From NCBI GenBank assembly GCA_008330645.1, contig VLTN01000012.1, positions 1 through 64,000 on the forward strand: 64,000 nucleotides of DNA, written 5' to 3'. How positions within the stretch are numbered: position 1 is the first letter of the stretch; the number at the start of each line of letters is the position of its first letter. Under the pieces are notes generated by a model that saw only the letters and a list, made by a program, of their open reading frames with translations, had not been told where the DNA came from and did no database searches. Position numbers and translations under genes: made by a program. This document shows positions 58,851 through 64,000 of this stretch, one piece after another. This DNA is from Cafeteria roenbergensis. Taxonomy: Eukaryota > Sar > Bigyra > Bicosoecida > Cafeteriaceae.

Positions 58851-61294
58851 ATGCTTGCCCGCGCCGTCCGCACCGCCTCCGCCACGGCCGTCCGCGCCAC
58901 CCGCGCGGCTGCCATGTCGACCGTCCCCGAGGGTGAGTCCTGGCCGCTCTGACCTGGCGTCGCACCACTGCCGCACCCGGGCGAGATGGGCCGATCGCGT
59001 TGGGCGTCAGCAATCGCGAGCCCATCACCGCGACCCGGCCGCCCCCAGCGCGCCCGCTCGCGTCCCGTGCCCGCCCCCGCGCCCCCCGCGCGTGCCCCCT
59101 GCCACCCGCTGCAAGTCTCCGCCGCCACCTCGTCCCGGCCTCGCAGGATCGGCCATGGCCTGCATGCAGTGCGAGCAGACCGAGAACGGTGAGCCGGCGC
59201 GGCGCCCGACTGCGGCCTGACCCGGTCTTGATGCCATCAGTTCACTTTCCCCCATGCGGCCCCCGTTGCACCCCCCGTGCCCGCCACGGGACTCGCCCAG
59301 AAAGGGCTGAGGTTCACTTGCCGCCTGCCCGCCTGCCCATCCCAGCCCGCCCGCCGCGCCCCCGCCGACTGCGCTGTGGTTGCCCTTGCGTGCAGGCACC
59401 GGCTGCTTCTCCGTCGGCGTTTGCGGCAAGGACGCCACCACCGCCGCCGCCCAGGACGCCCTGGTGCACCAGCTCAAGGCTATCGGGTGAGTCGTTGCCG
59501 CTGGCCGTGGCACCTGCCGCCACGCGCGCTGGGCTGCGGGCGCGCGGGGACGGTGGGCCGCGCTCCGCCGATCTTGCCGGTTCGCGAACAGGCAGCCAGC
59601 GCGTCGAACAAAACTCGTGGAGCTGCCGCCGATCCTTGCGGTCCGCGCGCGACGGTTTTGTTCCGCGGCCCTGTTGCCGCGAGCCGCGGCGCGCTTCCCG
59701 GCGCCCCGACCACCGCGCCCTTCGCTCTGGGTGTCCAACGTGTCGCAGGTACTGGGCCACCGCGCTCCGCGAGGCCGGCAAGGAGGTGCCCGTCAGCGCG
59801 TCGGAGTTCACCATCCGCTCCGCTTTCTCCACCCTGACCAACGTGAACTTCGATGCCGACGCCATCGCCAACTTCAGCAAGGAGGCCGAGGCCGTGCGCG
59901 CCTCCCTCCAGGCCGCCGCCGAGGCCGCCGGGGCCAAGGCCGAGGACGCCCCCGCCACGGCCACCTGGTCGCCGTCCGCCTTCGACAAGGACTCCGTCGC
60001 CACCGCCGGCCACGCCGTGGGCCTCGAGGCCCGCTCCGCTGGCGCCGACGCCGATGTCTTCGCCGCCCAGGAGATGGCCGTGTACGGCCTCAAGGGCGCC
60101 GCCGCCTACGCTTGCCACGCCCTCGAGGCCGGCAAGTCCAGCGAGGAGGTGTACGCTCGCCTCCACAAGGTGCTCGCCACCCTCGCGGCCGGCCCCAACG
60201 CCTCCGGCGTGGACCTCGGCTCCAGCCTCGGCCTCGCCCTGGAGGTGGGCGCCGTCAACGTGAATGTGATGGCCATGCTCGACCAGGGCCACACCGAGAA
60301 GTTCGGCTCCCCCGTCCCCACCCCGGTCAACCACGCCCGCACCGCCGGCAAGGCCATCCTCGTGTCCGGCCACGACCTCGTTGACCTCGAGGCCCTGCTC
60401 CAGCAGACCGAGGGCACCGGAGTGAACGTGTACACCCACGGCGAGATGCTCCCCGCCCACGGCTACCCCGGCCTCAAGAAGTACTCCCACCTCGTCGGCC
60501 ACTACGGCGGCCCGTGGAACCTCCAGAAGTTCGAGTTCCGCCGCTTCCCCGGCCCCATCCTCATGACCACCAACTGCATCATGGAGCCCCAGACCGCCTA
60601 CGCCGACCGCATCTACACCGCCAACGAGGTCGGCTGGCCCAGCACCCAGCACGTGACCGGCCGCGACTACTCCAAGCTCATCGAGCAGGCCAAGGCCATG
60701 GAGGGCTTCCCCGAGACGGAGCCGGAGAAGACCACGCTCACCGGCTTCGGCCACTCCGCCGTCATGTCCGTGGCCGGCGACGTCCTCAAGGCCATCGAGG
60801 ACGGCAACCTCAAGCAGCTCGTCCTCATCGGCGGCTGCGACGGCTTCGAGGGGGAGCGCAGCTACTTCACCAAGCTCGCCCAGGCCCTCCCGGACGAGGC
60901 CGCCATCCTCACCCTCGGCTGCGGCAAGTTCCGCGTGCTCAACAAGACCTCCGGCTCCGCCGTCATCCCCAACACCGGCATCCCCCGCGTCCTCGACATG
61001 GGCCAGTGCAACGACGCCTACTCCGCGGTGCACGTCGCCACCGAGCTCGCCGGCGCCCTCAAGTGCGGCGTCAACGACCTCCCCCTCTCCCTCGCGCTCT
61101 CCTGGCTCGAGCAGAAGGCCGTGGCCGTGCTCCTCTCCCTCCTGCACCTCGGCGTCAAGGGCATCCGCGTCGGCCCCTCGGCCCCGGCCTTTGTCACCCC
61201 GAACATCTACAAGGCCCTCCAGGACGGCTTCGACCTCAAGGTCGTGGACGCCGACGCCGCCGAGGCCGACGCCGCCGAGATGATGCGCGCTTGA
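58851..61294 (+). CDS. HCP: Hybrid cluster protein (hydroxylamine/NO reductase family), four exons
   Basis: An Fe-S enzyme linked to hydroxylamine and nitric oxide reduction under low oxygen. Exons: 58851-58932, 59147-59188 (42 nt), 59396-59486 and 59749-61294, total 586 residues. Exon 1 gives a presequence-like start (MLARAVRTASATAVRATRAA). Exons 2-3 build the N-terminal cluster motif ACMQCEQTENGTGCFSVGVC, CX2CX8CX5C, close to class I spacing. Hybrid-cluster blocks follow in exon 4: SGHDLVDLEALLQQTEGTGV, YTHGEMLPAHGYPGLKKYSH, RFPGPILMTTNCIMEPQ, GGCDGFEGERSYF, LTLGCGKFRV, MGQCNDAYSA and GVNDLPLSLALSWLEQKA. All expected ligands appear present. Next to it, in the same direction, is a diflavin reductase with a similar presequence. 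Confidence 0.93.
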
Positions 61295-61963
61295 GCGCGG
61301 CCGCGACTGGGCGCCAGCGCGTGCAGGCCTCGGCGCGCCGAGGCCGCCCGCCATCCGTTGCTTGGCTGGACGGGCGGACGACGCGACCGGCGCGAGGCGG
61401 TGGGAACTGGTCTGGGTACGGAGCTGCTGATTGTGTGTTCTCCCTTCTCCGCCGCCCGGGCTTTTCTGACTGCCCGACCCGCTTCCCTGCTCCGCGCTTG
61501 CGCACCGCGTGGTGGGTGTGGAGAGTGTGTTTGGGCGCGTTTCTTCGCGACCTACGACGACGATGCACAAACAAAGGCAGTTCTTTCGATCGCGCGGCGC
61601 CCTGCCGTGCCGTGCCGACGGCCCACACACCGCCACGGAGCGCACGCAGAGCGCCAGCGGCGGGCGTTTCTTGTTGCCCCAGGTTTTCAGCGCCCGACGA
61701 CGTGACGCGTTTGAGTCGCATTCGCCCGGGCGCGGCTCGCGCAGCGCCGCTCCGTTGTTGCGGCCCAGGCAGGGGCCCGAGCGCGGCTGGTCGGGGCTGC
61801 TCGCGAAGAGGCGGCGTGCTGGCGCAAGGCACCGGGCGGCGGCGCGCCCCGTGGCCCCGCGGCAGGGACGTGTCTCTGCCACGTCCGGCTCTTGCCGAGG
61901 TGTCAGAGCTCGCGCTCCTGGCGGGGCACTCCTCAATCCCCCACCGACTGAGCGCGCTTCGCA
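61295..61963. other. Gap between HCP and the diflavin reductase
   Basis: 669 bp with no gene recognised. Long antisense frames here extend from HCP and have no domain. It holds the HCP 3' end and the reductase promoter. Confidence 0.4.
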
Positions 61964-64000
61964 ATGCTCGCACGGCGCGCGTTTGCGCGCGTGGCACGGC
62001 CCCAGCCGCTTGCGCGGCACCTGAACGTGCTCGTTGGCTGGGGCTCGCACTCGGGCACTGCAACCTTCCTCGCTGACCAGCTGGCGGACGACATCAGCTC
62101 CGCCGGCATGCAGGCCAAGGCCGTGGACCAGCGCGAGATCACGCTCGACACCATCAGCAAGGTGAGGGCGCAACCAGTGCAGTTGCCGCGCTGCCGCTGA
62201 CTGCGCGCAGTCGCCTGCAAGTCGGCGCCCGTGCTGGGGAAGCGTCGGCCCGCTTCCCCCAATCACCAGCCAATCAGGCCCGTCGCGCAGGCGCGCTCGA
62301 CTGCGCTTTCGATCCGCCCGCCGCCCCCCCCGCCCTGCCTTGCCGGCCGCGCCCGCAGGCCAAGGAGGACGACATCCTCGTGTTCATGAACGCCTGCTTC
62401 GGCCAGGGCGAGCCGACCGACAACGCCAAGGCCCTGTACACCGCGCTGCTCGACAAGAGCTCCGAGGACGCGGCGCGCGCGGCCGTGTCGGGCAAGCGCT
62501 TCGCGGTGTTCGGCCTCGGGGCCTCGCGCACGCACGGCGACAACTACCAGGTTGTGGGGCGCAACCTCGACGCCCGCCTTGCCGAGCTGGGCGGCCAGCG
62601 CCTCGTCGCGCTGGGCGAGGGCGACGACAGCTCCGATGTGGAAGCGGGCTTTGACATGTGGCGCGGCGCCTTCATGGCCGCGCTCAAGGCCGCCCCTGCC
62701 GCCAGCGCGAGCAAGGCCGCCGCCGATCCCGCCCCCGCGGCCGGCAGCCCCGCCGAGGCGTCTCCCGCGGCTGCAGCAGCCGCGGCAGCAAGCGCGACAC
62801 TGTCGCAGGGCGCGCCCGTGCCCTTTGACTACAACGCCGCCGCCGACGCCATCGGCCACACCAGCCGCGCGCGGGTCACCTCCGTGCGCCGCCTCTCGGC
62901 CGTGCCCGGGCCGCGCGCCGTCTACCGCATCGTCATGCAGCCGTCAGCCACGGGCGTCGAGTACGAGGTCGGCGACCACATCTCCATTCTCCCGCGCCCT
63001 ACCCGCCACGCCCAGCGCATCGCCGCCCTCCTCGGCTTCGCCCAGGGCCCCGACGCCGACGCCGTGGCCGCGGCCGCCATCGGCGTCGAGATGACTGCCC
63101 CCATGCCCCCCGGCTCCCTCCGCGCTCTGCGCGGTTTCATCGAGGCCTCCGCGTCCTCCACGACCTCCTTCGTCGCGTCCGCCCTGGACGTGTTCAACGC
63201 CGCCATCGGCCGCCGCCCCAACGTGCTCGAGGCGCTCCACGCCGCCTCCCCGTGGCTCAGCGCCGGCGGGGCCGTGTCTCTCGCCGACGCCGGCGCCTTC
63301 ATCGCGGCGCTCCCCAAGATCCGCCCCCGGCTCTACTCGATCGCATCCTGCCACCGCTCGCTCTCCGACGTCGGGGCGGGGGCGTCCTCCGACCCGGTCG
63401 AGCTCGTGGTGCGCCGCGTGGTCAGGGACGGCACATCCACCGCCGACCCCGCCTCGCAGAAGGCGGCCGGTTACACGTCCAAGGGGGGCGTTTGCTCGAC
63501 CTGGCTCACCGGCACGCAGGACGGCATCCACGCCGAGGGCACGGCCGAGGCAGAGATCGAGGCGGAGGGGCTGGCGGCCGCGGCGGCCGGCGCCGGAGGC
63601 ATCGCCGGCGACGGGGAGGTGGCGGTCGCGGTGCGCGACGCGGCATTTAGGCTGCCGGAAGACCCCCAGGTGCCCATCGTGCTGGTGGCGGGCGGCGTGG
63701 GCCTGGCCCCGATGGTCGGTTTCTGGCGCTACAGGCAGCAGCTCGCGGCGGCAGGCACCAAGCTGGGGCCCGCCGTGCTGGCGCGCTGCTGCGCCGACAC
63801 CAACGACGCCGTGCTGACAGACGAGATCAACGCAGCCGTCGCCGACGGGGCGCTGTCCTCCGTGGTGGACGTCGTTGCGGCGGGAGCCGACGGGCCGCTC
63901 GTCAAGGGCGGCAAGCTGTCACCCCACCCGCTCGTGGGCGAGGCCCTGGCCGGCGAGGGGCTGCGCGACATCGTCGAGCAGGCGCTCTCACCGCAGGGCA
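61964..64000 (+). CDS. Diflavin (FMN/FAD) NADPH reductase, partial
   Basis: An electron-transfer flavoprotein of the P450 reductase / sulfite reductase alpha type. Exon 1 is 61964-62161 and exon 2 runs from 62359 past the window end; donor GTGAGG, acceptor CCCGCAG, phase 0. The start MLARRAFARVARPQPLARHL is presequence-like. FMN domain: NVLVGWGSHSGTATFLADQL, ILVFMNACFGQGEPTDNAK, FAVFGLGASRTHGDNY. A long Ala/Pro-rich linker follows. FAD domain: YEVGDHISILPRP, PRLYSIASCHRSLS, SKGGVCSTWL. The NADPH domain begins VPIVLVAGGVGLAPMVGFWR. It is cut before the terminal aromatic residue. It follows HCP on the same strand, so it may feed electrons to HCP; P450 or sulfite reductase partners are alternatives. 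Confidence 0.88.

Noticed and set aside
59480-62266. 928-codon minus-strand open frame
   Set aside because: It runs antisense through the HCP gene. Its Gly/Val/His-rich translation is the mirror of GC-biased codons, with no domain.

Overview
The window is nuclear DNA of a GC-rich microbial eukaryote, probably a unicellular protist or alga. Multi-exon genes have short GT-AG introns (typical donor GTGAGT, typical acceptor CGCAG). The genes are eukaryote-specific: RPN10, a VHS-GAT adaptor, Derlin, a PARL-type rhomboid, PreP, RAD52 and HROB. Several proteins have mitochondrial-type presequences. A hybrid histidine kinase, a hybrid cluster protein and xylose isomerase would suit a stramenopile, haptophyte or green-algal relative. 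The sequence alone does not settle the lineage.

Layout. Bases 1-10350 are an accessory block. It holds two copies of a large P-loop NTPase gene of Crinkler/RHS-like type (one broken, one intact) mixed with four 5'-truncated copies of a non-LTR retrotransposon that ends in a restriction-like endonuclease (RLE) domain. From 10.5 to 32.6 kb is compact housekeeping sequence: a Spinster-like MFS transporter followed by a minisatellite, a head-to-head xylose isomerase/xylulokinase pair, a head-to-head VHS-GAT/RPN10 pair, a PARL-like rhomboid, a ubiquitin-like-domain protein, and a head-to-head PreP/class-3 lipase pair.

Bases 32.6-43.3 kb are a second accessory block. It has RLE-LINE tails at both ends, a decayed pogo-type (DDE_1) transposase, and an ankyrin gene made of 17 tandem exon-intron cassettes. 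Each ankyrin exon is exactly 99 bp and in phase 0.

From 43.5 kb to the end the sequence is gene-dense again: a low-complexity hypothetical protein, an arylsulfatase-B-like sulfatase with eight exons (one only 16 nt) and a PAN/apple-like insertion, a short ankyrin paralogue with the same 99-bp exon design, RAD52, HROB, Derlin, a membrane-bound hybrid histidine kinase, hybrid cluster protein, and a diflavin reductase cut by the window edge.

Functional links. Three neighbour sets look meaningful. Xylose isomerase and xylulokinase catalyse consecutive steps and are transcribed divergently. RAD52 and HROB both act in homologous recombination and are convergent neighbours. Hybrid cluster protein is followed by a diflavin reductase, and both begin with similar presequences, so the reductase is a candidate electron donor. 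All exon models come from reading splice sites, reading-frame phase and family motifs by eye, without transcripts.
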